Shown here: in pieces, positions 11,440 to 20,815 of the stretch
Numbering within the stretch: the stretch's first letter is position 1
Layout: the number at the start of each line of letters is the position of its first letter
Source of the DNA: Bretschneidera sinensis
Taxonomy: Eukaryota; Streptophyta; Magnoliopsida; Brassicales; Akaniaceae
Length of the DNA: 64,000 bases
Assembly (NCBI GenBank): GCA_023935145.1
Contig: CM043702.1
Coordinates: forward strand, 63,555,001 to 63,619,000
Direction: 5' to 3'
Notes under the pieces: generated by a model
Seen by the model: the letters and a program-made list of their open reading frames with translations, nothing else
The model's database searches: none
What the model was told of the DNA's origin: nothing
Position numbers and translations under genes: made by a program

Positions 11440-12480
11440 GATCAAATGGCAGAAGGTGTAAGATCAAAAGTAGATAAAAATGTTTTCTCTTGGGAAAAAT
11501 TTGAAAATGTTTTAAGAGATAAACTAACTGCTTTACACTAAGAGCTCAAAAGAGTAGCTCATGAGGTCAAGGTATTCAAGAAGCAATAACCAGAGGTAAA
11601 GGTCACATAACAACCAGCTTCAAATCAGTCTCATAATCAACCTTTTCACTCCAACACAAGCAAGAATATGAAGGTTGATTTACCAATATTCAGAGAGGGA
11701 GATCCAACTGATTGGCTCTTCCGAGTTGAGTAATTCTTTTCTTTTTATGATGTACTAGAATATTAAAGGATGCAATTAGTCTCCTTTAATCTTGAAGGTC
11801 TTGCAACAAGTTAGTTTCAATAGATTCACCATACTAGATCAGTCCATACATGGCCAGATTTTATGAGAGCCATTTAAACAAGATTTGGACCATCAATATA
11901 TGAAGAGCCTCAAGGAACTCTTATATAATTTGTTTAAGAAACAATAGTCTTGGATTATCAAGTACAGTTGAAGCCTTTTCTAGTAGAGTATCTAGATTGA
12001 CTGATGACTTTCTATGCATCACTTTATATCTGTTTTGAAACCAGCAATTCAAAAAGAAGTATTGGCTCATAAGCCAAAATATTTTCATGTTGTAGTAGGA
12101 CTTGATCATTTAGAAGAAGAAAGATGGGGATCTCTTAAGCCCAATAACCGATATTAGGAACCTAAACCAGTACAAAATGGATCAATCTTGGGTCTTAAAC
12201 CACAGCAAACTAATTTCACTACTCCATCAGTTCATAAACTTCCTCTTAAGAGGCTAACTTAACATGAAATGCAATAAAGAAGAGAAAAAGGATTATACTT
12301 TAATTGTGATGAAAAATTCCACCTTGGTCACAGGTAAGATGTCTTTATTGTTGTTAAAAGGAGAAATTGGGGATGTGTATATACAATATTCTGAAGAATT
12401 CTTTAATCCTTTTGCTGAAGATTTAAGTGAATTGACACTAGAAATTAGTTTACATGCTTTGATGGGTCATAAGCCTCCTT
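11440..12480 (+). pseudogene. chromovirus gag with damaged zinc knuckle
   Basis: The frame from about 11453 gives a gag-like N-terminus, and the segment near 11660-11770 reads MKVDLPIFREGDPTDWLFRVE, the usual opening of the chromovirus gag core. A knuckle-like LYFNCDEKFHLGH occurs near 12290-12340, with the first cysteine replaced. The 72-codon frame 12264-12482 covers the gag-protease junction (ISLHALMGH is a typical pre-protease motif). Stops and frame changes are frequent. Confidence 0.6.
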
Positions 12481-13560
12481 AGACACTAAGATTACAAGGC
12501 ATTGTAAGGGATTCCAATGTACAGTCGCTCATTGATGAGGGTAATGCCCGTAATTTTACCCAAGTTAAGGTAGCAATTTTGCTGGGCTCTAAATATCACC
12601 TTCTCGACACTTTGAAGCTAAAGTTGGCAATGGTGAAATGTTGGCTTATGAAGGAATTTGCTTACAAGTCCCACTTTTCTTCAAGGACATAGGTTTGTTA
12701 CAGATTTTTATGTCCTCTCTATACAAGGAGGTGATTTCATTCTAGAAGTCTAGTGATTACAAACTCTAGGGCCTATTACCATTGATTATGCTCAATCTAC
12801 AATGGAATTCCAATGGCAAGGTAGTAGAGTCTAGTTACATGGAGATCAAAACTCCTAGGCAAATCTAATTTCTTGTAGCTCTCTCAAGAAGTTAGCTAAA
12901 CAAGGTAGTGTTCATTCTTATTTTATGCTTCTAAGTATGAAAGAAATAACGAGTATAAAGAAGTACAACAAGTTTTGCTTCAGCATAATGAAGTTTTTTC
13001 TAATCCTGCTGGTTTATCTCTTAAAAGGCCAACGGATCATGGAATCCTACTAGAACTCGGATCAAAACTAGTAAGTGTCAGACCCTATATATATCCTTAT
13101 TTTTAGAAGAATTAAATGGAGAAATTAGTGCAGGACATGTTAGTACATGGAGTTATACATCCTAGTACTAGATCTTACAGTTCACTAGTGTTATTGGTTA
13201 GGAAGAAAGATGGCAAATAGAGATTTTGTGTTGATTAAAAATCCCTTAATGCCATCACAGTTAAGGAAAAATTTTTCATTTCTACTGTGGATGAGTTAAT
13301 GGATGAACTATATGGTGCTACCGTGTTTTCTAAGCTGGACCTCAGATATGGCTATTATCATATCAAAATGAAAGATGAGGACATCCAGAAAACAACTTTT
13401 AGAACTCACTTGGGAGATTATGAATTCTTAGTAATGCCCTTTGGGTTGACAAATGCTCTTGCAACGTTCTAGGCCACTTTGAATCAATTACTTGATCCTT
13501 TTCTTAGAAGGTTTGTCATTATCTTCTTTGATGATATACTCATTTAATGTAAATGCCTTA
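12481..13560 (+). pseudogene. chromovirus protease region and reverse transcriptase
   Basis: The protease region is recognisable as LQGIVRDSNVQSLIDEG, the slot where a DSGAT/S motif should be (about 12500-12545), and ends near QTLGPITIDYAQSTMEF. RT begins near 13020; 61 codons at 13287-13472 read [24 protein letters not shown] through [12 protein letters not shown], and the catalytic box is IIFFDDILI near 13520-13548, a variant of YxDD. Several stops and a frame change at about 13550 make it inactive. Confidence 0.7.
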
Positions 13561-14330
13561 CAGATGGTGTTTATCATTTAAAATTGGTATTACAATGCGT
13601 GCAAAAACATATTCTTTATGCTAAGTTGAGCAATTAAACCTTTACATAAAGATCCATAGACTATTTGGGTCATGTCACAATGGCTAAAAAAGTTGAACCT
13701 AACAATAGTGAGATTGTTTCCATGTTAGGTTGACCTGTCCCTAAATTAGTTAAACAAATAACAGGTTTCTTAAGTTTAACTGGTTACTATAGAAGATTTA
13801 TGAAAAACTATGCTATGATTGTTGCTCCACTAAAAAATTTGCTAAAACATAATGATTTGAATGGAGTTTAGAATCATATAAGGCTTTTGAGACATTGAAA
13901 CAGTTTATGATAGAAACACCAGTACTCAACTTACCTAATTTTTCAGAACCTTTTACTATAGAAACTGATGCTTCTGGTATTGGAGTAAGAGTAGTTCTGT
14001 TGCAACTTCCTCATCCCATAGCATTCTTTAGTAAAACATTTTGTTTAATAATGAAAAGATAATTAGCTTACATTAGAGAGTTAAATGCTATTGCAATTGT
14101 TGTGAAGAAATTGAGGCATTATTTACTTAATGGAAATTTTTTCATCAAGAATGATCATTATAGCTTGCAATATTTGTTGACTCAAGTGGTGCAAACACCT
14201 AAACAACAACAACTAAACTATTGGGATACACTTATGAAATCCTGTATAATCCAAGGAAAACCAACAATGTAGCTGATACCTTATCTTGAAGTCCGGTGGA
14301 ACATATTGAAGGAGAAACTTGTCTATCTCT
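13561..14330 (+). pseudogene. chromovirus RT thumb and RNase H
   Basis: The frame continues with VTMAKKVEPNNSEIVSML, LTGYYRRFMKNYA and NLPNFSEPFTIETDASGIGVRVVL near 13935-13995, the start of Ty3/gypsy RNase H with its first catalytic aspartate (ETDAS). HPIAFFSKTF and LRHYLLNGNFFIKNDHYSLQYLL follow to about 14180. The family wants TDH at that point; here it is NDH. Stops interrupt it. Confidence 0.7.
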
Positions 14331-14599
14331 TTCCATGATTAAAGTTGAGTTGTTACAATAGCTAAGGCAAGAGCAAGATGCATATATGGAAGCTTTAGAG
14401 TTAAAATAGAAGTGTAGTGAAAACCCTTCAAGATATCATGCTTAGTTAATCAGTGATGTCTTATTATATCACAATTGAAAACTATTTTTCTATGCCTCAT
14501 TCCCTCTCAAACAAATCTTAATGGTTGAGTATCATTCTACTCTAATTGGAGGCTATTCAGAAGCCCTCAGATCATTTCTCAAATTATCTTCAAACTTTA

Positions 14600-15398
14600 C
14601 AAGCATAGAATGAAGAAGGAAATGGAAGTTTTTATGGCCAGTTGCCCCACATGCCAAGCTGTGAAGAGAAAGCTTAGTAAACTATATGGATTACTAAAAA
14701 TTTACCGATTCTAAACAAATCTTTGAGGATATTTCAATGGATTTTATAACTCAGTTGCCTAATTCTAAAGGCTTTACAATCATTATAGTCTTGGTAGATA
14801 AGCTTAATAAGTTTTCTCATTTTGCTACATTATATACTTATTATATTGCCACTAAAATAGCTGAAGTCTTTATGGAAGTCTTTTTCAAGTTACATGGTAT
14901 GCCCAGATCCATTGTAAGTGCCAGGGATCCTATCTCCACAAGTAAATTTTGGAAAGAATTATTTGCTTTATAAGGAACTAAATTGAAGTTAAGTACCACT
15001 TACCATCCTCAAACAGATGGCCAAACTAAAGTGGTCAATAGATGCTTGGAGTATTACTTGAGGTGTTTTATTGTAGATCAACCTAATCAATGGCCTAAAT
15101 TCCTTTCAGTTATTGAGTTCCATTTTAATGCAACCTACCACTCAGTTACTGGGATGACTGCTTACCAGATTCTATTTGGTACATTACCTCCTACACTTCA
15201 TACCTATTGCAGAGGTGCTACTACACTTGAAGCTATGTAATATTTTATGACTTCAAAGACATAATTGTTGCACATTCTCAAAAATAATCTTTTAAAGGCT
15301 CGACATAGGATGAAATAACAAGCATACCTCAATAGAACTGAGAATGATTTTACTATTCATGACTTAGTTTTGATAAAGCTATAACATCATAGACAATA
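14600..15398 (+). pseudogene. chromovirus integrase, cut by a copia LTR
   Basis: Integrase pastes cDNA into the host genome. The zinc-binding end is visible as MEVFMASCPTCQAVKRK near 14625-14670. The core starts at 14737 (MDFITQLPNSKGF, first catalytic aspartate). The second block, MPRSIVSARDPISTSKFW at about 14900, has the conserved SDRDP changed to SARDP, losing its aspartate. The third, YHPQTDGQTKVVNRCLEYYLR at about 15002, has lysine where the catalytic glutamate belongs. Two of the three DDE residues are therefore lost. It ends abruptly at 15398. Confidence 0.72.
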
Positions 15399-16339
15399 TG
15401 TTGGAAATCACCTTGATGATCTTCCAAACACCCAAGTCTAGAATGACTTGTAAAGAAAAGATATAGCAACCAAAGCAAAAAAGAAAAGAAGACAAGTGAT
15501 TTGTTATCGAGGTTCAGCAATAACCTGTGTCCCCGTGAGTTCCTCTAAACTCTCTGCACTAAATTAATGGTTCTTTACAATACAACAACCCTCTCCAAGA
15601 AACCTCAAGTTCTTGAAGAAACCAAGAAGAGAAGAAAGAAGATGATAAGAACTACTACAATGCTCTCTATCAAATCTATACTACTTTCTCTTTACAGCCA
15701 GCCTCACTACAATGAGTCCCTCTTGTGTTTTGTGTCTTTGTACTCTCACACAATTCTCTCTTATATGTCTGTTACTCTTTACAATTGATCTCAAATTATG
15801 TCACAATGTTATGAGAATAAAGCTAGGTGACCCTTTATATAGTGCACCAACTTCTTGTCCAATCTTGAGAGTCAATCTCCACCCTTAGATCTTGATGACC
15901 ACTCAACCATGGCCCTTGATCAATCCTTAGTAATCCTAAATGTTTTGTACATGTCTCCATGCACTTAACAAAGGTTGAATCAAATGGACTATGTGTGCCT
16001 TCAAGGTGTGGCTTGAAACAGGGCAAGGTGCGGCCTGAAACAGGGCACACTTGATGCCACTCTGTGAGCCGCGGCCTGGGGTAGGGTGCGCCGCAGCTTG
16101 GCCTTCCTCCAACATTCCTCTATCCTATGCACTATGGCCTAGACAAATCTGGGCCATGGCCTGACCTGATGCACATACTTTCCAGCTTGTGTGCTTAAGT
16201 GCACACACTAGTGTGCCTACCTTTGCCTTGCTCCAAGGTGCCACGTACACTTGTGTACAGTTCTTTAACATGCTGAAATTTATTCTTCCAACCTTGGTTT
16301 AAACTTTAACCATGTTTAAACCTTCGACAAATATCAACA
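15399..16339 (-). repeat. 3' LTR of truncated Tork-like copia
   Basis: Starts TGTTGGAAATC and ends TATCAACA on the plus strand, matching the 45799-46789 LTR along most of its length, including the conserved AACCTCAAGTTCTTGAAGAA stretch. The adjacent TCTCTACCTTTG is the polypurine tract on the minus strand. Length is about 941 bp. Confidence 0.8.
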
Positions 16340-16536
16340 ATCTCTACCTTTGTCTAAGTGTTTAAACCTGAACCATTGTGCAGAGAACTTCAGGATCCAA
16401 ACTCATCTTGAGTCATCAATCAACCGACTCCAATCCTAAGTAGTCCAAGGCAATGATTGAACTTACTTAGAGGTAGAACTTTAGTACCTAAATCCACAGG
16501 GTTTTCTTCCATGGCTACCTTGGCCACATGGATGCA

Positions 16537-16740
16537 TCATTTCATAACCTTTTTCCGAATGAAATGGTACCGAACATCCATGCGCTTTGTCCTCTCATGG
16601 AACACCAGATTCTTACACAAGTGCAATGCACTTTGACTATCCGAAAACACCATAACCTGCTCCTCTAGTACCTTCAACTCTTCCAGCAACCCTTTGCACC
16701 ACATAGCTTCCTTAATTGCCTTCGTAGCCACTATGTACAT
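16537..16740 (-). pseudogene. copia RNase H C-terminal fragment
   Basis: The 67 codons read ATKAIKEAMWCKGLLEELKV, then VFSDSQSALHLCKN and ERTKRMDVRYHFI, the last part of a Ty1/copia RNase H. The DSQSA aspartate and the conserved histidine region are kept. It closely parallels the same part of the copia at 46870-48120. Both ends are lost. Confidence 0.8.
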
Positions 16741-16759
16741 AGCTTCCTTTGGTGGAAGG

Positions 16760-18020
16760 CTTGGTCTCCTTCTACGATTACGAATTAGTTGGCCTTAGTC
16801 AAGAAAGCTGGCATGGTTTGTAAGGAATTTTTTAAGAGATAATGATTGAAGTCGGAGGCTTTGATGCCATTGGTGAAGCCATGACTGCTACTCTTTGGTC
16901 TAAGTGCCTTACTTATACCATAGCAGAGGTAAACCACCAAATATATTTGCAGAGGCTTTCCTCCACATGCTGAGTTATGCTAAGCAGACTTTGAAGGGTC
17001 CTCTTAGGGCATTGGCTGCTAAAGAAATATGTTACGAACATCTCACTAAGCTCATCAAATGATTTTATTGACCTTATAGGCAACCTTGAAAACCATGTTC
17101 TTATTGTTTCCCATAGGGTTATTGGGAAAGCATGACACATCGCTGCTTCTGAATAGCTGTGAAGGAACATTAGGGATTTAACGGTCTCTAAGTAGTCTAT
17201 TGGGCATATTTTACCCGTGTAAGGCTACATGTGTGGCATTTCAAAATTTGGAGGCATCTTCTCTTCCATAAGTTTTTTTTTTTTGTGAAAATGGATTACT
17301 TACATGCGTGATCTCATCGAGGATGTTTTCTCGAGTGGCTTTAATGGTGAATCCAATCCATTCATTCATTTATTTTAGTTGCTTATGTACTTCGGACTTG
17401 TCTTGCTCTTATTGTTTTTTTGGATGAGTGTGAGTTTAAGATAGATTCATTATCGTGAACTGACCATCACGGGCTTTGTCGAGGGATTCGTCTACTCAAT
17501 TCTTTCCTTTCCTGAGGACTTCCTCAACTTTTGTCCCGTGCTGAGGTTTCATGCCTTCTTTCTGAGTTGACCTCATTGGGTCAGACGTGCTAATGCCGAG
17601 GGCCTAACTCGGTAGTCTTATGGATAGTTTAAGCAGTTCGAACTATGGATTGGGGGTTCCAAGTCTTACTTGGCTTGGGTCATCCAAGGCATGCAATAAC
17701 TTCCTCAAGTCGTCATTAAAAGACTAGTTATGGTCGACCCCATGGCTTTCATTTTGAATTGCTTGGTTCGACTGCGAGTTGAGTTATTGGTCAAGTGGGT
17801 TCCATCCTTCGTTCGCCACGATTAAGTTGTTATTTGCTGAAGCCCGAAAAGGTTCATTTCTTCTGTAAGAGGTGGTGGCGGTAGTTCGGATGGAACAAAG
17901 GTTGTTTGAGCATTGTTTTGGTTTGGGTTTTTCCTTGGTGCCATTTTCAATAGACATGTAATTTATACGGTTCCCACAGACCACACCAATTCTGTTGATG
18001 GCAAAAATAGGTCGGGTCAA
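16760..18020 (-). pseudogene. Tat-like gag fragments
   Basis: The best piece, 16913-17170, reads CHAFPITLWETIRTWFSRLP, then IRSIKSFDELSEMFVTYF and SLCKYIWWF, the Tat gag core. Sequence to its left continues into the gag C-terminal half. A piece at 17784-18020 is next to the primer site and is probably the N-terminus. The stretch 17200-17780 holds decayed gag sequence without an open frame. Confidence 0.65.
17972..17992 (-). other. primer binding site of the Tat-like element
   Basis: The minus strand reads AATTGGTGTGGTCTGTGGGA just after the LTR end. Compared with TTGGCGCCGTCTGTGGGA, usual in Tat elements, it differs mainly where CpG steps have decayed. Confidence 0.6.
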
Positions 18021-19066
18021 GTATTGAGGTCGGCCCGGATGCTTAGAGTCGGATAGGTACTGGAGTTGGGTCGGTTACTAGATTGGAGTCAGGTATGAGT
18101 CAGGTGTAGGGTACCTGAAAAAAAGTCGACCTGGAGTGGTTTGCTCTTGGAAGGACCCTCCGAAGATTAAGTCAAACTATGAGTTAGAGGAAGCAGAAAT
18201 CGAGGAGTGAATTGAATGCTTACTGCTTGGGGGACCCTCTATTATAGGGTTGTTGTGAGTTTTAATTTACTCGCAAGCGCACGAGTCGTTTGCAGTATAG
18301 CGTGTGCAAGTGCGAGGTCGAATCCACAGGGAATTGCGTTGTGAAAATATAATTTTTAATCTAAACTAACTCTATCTTAACCTAGTTCCGAATTTTGAAT
18401 GATAATTTGTAAAATAAATTAAAACTAAATTAAATTGATTTTAAAACTAATAATAAAAAGCACTAAGGTTTCCGAATCCACCCCACCGAAGTTAAGCATA
18501 CATGTTCTAAAAATATAGCCTATCAAAACATTCTATGAATCCAACTATAAGACAAAAAACAAAGAATATCCCAACTAAACCAAAAGCACCCGATGTATCC
18601 GCTCTTAACAAATCACAAAGGGAATCCAATTTAATCGAAAAGCATTCAATGTATCCATCCGATGAAACACAAAGAAAATCCAACAGACAATTTAAACTCA
18701 ATCAATTATAAGATTAACTCAAATAATTGACAGAACATTTATACTAAAAATTGTCAGATTTGTACAAGCAAATCTGAACTACTACGCCAAACAACGGCGG
18801 GGCTTCATCTTCAACCTTAGCTGAAGAGTCTAGCCACTCATAACTATAAAACTATAATAATAAGTGCTAAACATTTAAACTAAAACAACTGAATATAAAG
18901 AAATAAATAAACAACTTTACATGGGAGAAATTCCACTCGCTGACGGGCGGCGCTTCCCCTCGTGGTAGCAATGCCTTCGGGATCCACCAGAATGCTAGTG
19001 GACGTCCACCGGTAAACACCAAAGTGGCTTAGGAATTGTACATTGGATTATGAAGCCAAATGGTGT

Positions 19067-19074
19067 TTATATAG
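19067..19074 (-). promoter_or_regulatory. TATA box in the 3' LTR
   Basis: Minus strand CTATATAA, with the palindromic 14-mer array starting roughly 55 bases upstream. Same spacing as in the 5' LTR. Confidence 0.7.
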
Positions 19075-19128
19075 GGGGAGACCCGGAGTAAAACAGGTTG
19101 CAGAAACGATGTGGGATACAGGCCCGTG

Positions 19129-19349
19129 TGCGCTCGATCGCAGTGTGGTGCGATCGATCGCAGGTACGATCGATCGCATGTCTTGTGCGCACGATCTCAT
19201 GTGCGCTCGATCGCATGTCTGCTGCGATCGATCGCAAATGCACTGAACTTCAATTATTTCGATGTGGGATGTTGACCATGCGCTCGTTCAAAGGCAGGTG
19301 CGCTCGAGCGCTGGTGCGCTCGATCGAATATCTGTTGCGATCGAGCGCA
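19129..19349. repeat. CpG-rich palindromic 14-mer array (3' LTR copy)
   Basis: Ten copies of a unit close to TGCGMTCGATCGCA. It differs from the 5' LTR array by one extra unit, TGCGCTCGAGCGCTGG, of 16 bp. Confidence 0.85.
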
Positions 19350-19515
19350 ATGTCTCCAGAAGCTTCAAATCAACCTGAAATGCTGCACTTTCTCCACAAA
19401 GCTGTAAAAACACACAAAACACAAGAAAAACGTAAAATAAAGTAAAATAATACTAACTAAGAGCATAACAAATATAAGTTAAGGGTCTAAAATATGCAAT
19501 ATTTAAGACTCATCA

Positions 19516-19530
19516 AATACCCCCAAACTT
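19516..19530 (-). other. polypurine tract
   Basis: The minus strand AAGTTTGGGGGTATT abuts the LTR start TGATGAG. This purine-rich run is where plus-strand DNA synthesis is primed in the family. Confidence 0.85.
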
Positions 19531-19533
19531 ATA

Positions 19534-19555
19534 TTTTGCTAGTCCCTTAGCAAAA
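19534..19555 (-). other. stem-loop beside the polypurine tract
   Basis: Perfect 8-bp inverted repeat TTTTGCTA / TAGCAAAA around a six-base loop that reads AGGGAC on the minus strand. A related stem-loop sits at the same place in the element at 33377-40107. Confidence 0.75.
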
Positions 19556-20520
19556 CAAAATAAAAGACTCAATGAAAAACAAAGAACATAAAGATAAAGT
19601 CATCACTCATGGTATCCAAAAATTTAAGGAGCACACATCACCATGATATTCATTCATAAGCAAGCTTAAAAAGGTAAACCCATCTTCGCAATGAATAGAA
19701 ATGTTAAAATCTAATTACTTACAAAAGGCAGGATAAGGCATCACAAGCTTGAATCAGTGTAAGGTGAATTAGCATATAAAAATGAAGCTTCCAAGTAACT
19801 CTAATGTGTAAGGTCTCCATGTCTCAAGATTCACCGAATTTCCCATCAAAAATGAACGAAAAGGCATAGTTTTTATTTTATTCACTCTTTATTATTATTA
19901 TTATTATTAAGGCACGGCTATGCTTAGTTCCCTTGAGCTTTCTAATTGACCCATGTAGCGAGTGTTAAGTCAATGACTCCCAAACCAGATGGTTTTAGGG
20001 CATTAGGTGTAAAGACACCCCTAAGGACTTACTAACTCGAGTCAAAAAGGCTACGAAATTAAACCGACCTTAATATTACCAAGCAAAATTTCACCTTTTG
20101 ACGTGAACACTCACTGCTTACTGAGGCAAGAGGTCCAGTTACTCAGCGAAAAGTTTATTGATAAATTTTTTTTTTTTTTTATATATTTTCCTATGCCCAA
20201 GAGTTCATCCAACTAGTCATCCAGTTTCAGTTAAGATAAGGAAAAATACACATTAAAATCACGTGTCATACCTCACATAATTTGTGCTAATGTGCTCGTG
20301 TGAGATTAGATCAAACATGTGAATTCTCAAAATGCCTAAAGTAAGTAACTAAATTTTAAAAATTTATCACCAGATCATGTGTTCAAAATGTTAAGCTCAC
20401 CAATGACATCACATCACAGAAAATGTTTAGATCAACTAAAATTTCACGATAACATGAACATGCATTTATCTCTATGACGAAAAGACAACAAATTAGGACA
20501 AAGTGTGTGATGTGTCTCCC

Positions 20521-20534
20521 ATACCCCCAAACTT
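20521..20534 (-). other. polypurine-tract-like copy 2
   Basis: ATACCCCCAAACTT on the plus strand, identical over 14 bases to the polypurine tract at 19517-19530, but about 1 kb inside the element. Confidence 0.75.
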
Positions 20535-20622
20535 AAATTACACATTGACCCCAATGTGTGACTAATATGGAAAGAGCTGACCTGAGATATGGAGAACTAT
20601 CTGGACTGGTATGGCTCATAGC

Positions 20623-20636
20623 ATACCCCCAAACTT
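20623..20636 (-). other. polypurine-tract-like copy 3
   Basis: A third identical ATACCCCCAAACTT, about 90 bases from copy 2 and 180 bases after the pol stop. Confidence 0.75.
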
Positions 20637-20647
20637 GAACTGAAGTA

Positions 20648-20700
20648 CGCTTTGTCCTTGAAAAATAAAAACTGGAAAACAAAAAATACTGGAAACAAAT
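20648..20700 (-). promoter_or_regulatory. splice-acceptor-like T-tract with CAAGGACAAA
   Basis: A T-rich run on the minus strand ends TTTTTCAAGGACAAAG. The matching region of the element at 33377-40107 ends TTTTCAGGGACAAA. A pyrimidine run followed by an AG looks like a 3' splice site; function is inferred only. Confidence 0.4.
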
Positions 20701-20751
20701 ATTAATCATAAAAATGCGAAATAATAAATAAACAAAAGAAAAGATAAGCTG

Positions 20752-20797
20752 TGGGGTGCCTCCCATGAGCGCTAAGTTTTACGTCTTCAGCCAGACT
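20752..20797 (-). other. conserved 46-nt block after the pol stop
   Basis: Starts AGTCTGGCTGAAGAC and ends GGGAGGCACCCCA on the minus strand, 18 bases after the stop codon. It matches 36882-36927 at 44 of 46 positions. TGGG and CCCA can pair around a short loop. Confidence 0.8.
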
Positions 20798-20815
20798 CTC
20801 CCTAGAATACTGCAC

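Larger units (their letters stand above)
11107..15398 (+). mobile_element. chromovirus (Reina-like) Ty3/gypsy element, truncated
   Basis: Short LTR (11107-11391), gag, protease region, RT, RNase H and integrase follow on the plus strand, the Ty3/gypsy order. The short LTR suggests a Reina-like chromovirus; this is an inference. The element stops inside the end of the integrase at 15398, where a copia LTR begins on the other strand. Its own 3' end is not seen across that insertion. Coding regions are full of stops. Confidence 0.65.
15399..16742 (-). mobile_element. Tork-like copia 3' end (LTR plus RNase H tail)
   Basis: The LTR at 15399-16339 is closely related to that of the copia element at 45799-51232. 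To its right the minus strand encodes the end of RNase H (16537-16740), then similarity stops at about 16742, where a Tat-like gag begins. The copy therefore kept only its 3' end. The break with Tat sequence suggests deletion or recombination, not simple insertion. Confidence 0.75.
16745..18250 (-). mobile_element. Tat-like element, gag and 5' LTR left part
   Basis: Minus-strand gag pieces, a primer site and the left part of an LTR (17993-18250) form the start of a Tat-like element. The LTR is split by the Athila-like insertion and resumes at 27729-27810. At 16745 it meets the truncated copia, so everything downstream of gag is lost. Confidence 0.7.
18251..19515 (-). repeat. 3' LTR of the Athila-like element
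   Basis: Plus-strand ends TGTTGTGAGT and ACTCATCA. It carries a TATA box (19067-19074, minus strand) and the CpG-rich array at about 19129-19349. It has one extra 16-bp array unit relative to the other LTR. Confidence 0.95.
19556..20815 (-). other. non-coding 3' region of the Athila-like element
   Basis: About 1.3 kb between the pol stop and the stem-loop without a convincing env-like frame. It holds an ATT triplet run (about 19893-19911), a T-run at about 20168, two further polypurine-tract-like copies (20521-20534, 20623-20636), a splice-acceptor-like site and the conserved 46-nt block. A 77-codon frame (20533-20766) starting inside that block has a hydrophobic stretch but is not conserved in the related element, where the same frame stops after five codons. 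Confidence 0.7.

Noticed and set aside
19043..19445. Overlapping frames with repeated RSIA/DRM-type residues in the 3' LTR (and 27267-27615 in the 5' LTR)
   Set aside because: They are translations of the palindrome array; the frame shifts with unit number and differs between the two LTRs.
19516..20815. Env gene of the Athila-like element
   Set aside because: No frame longer than 77 codons between pol and LTR.
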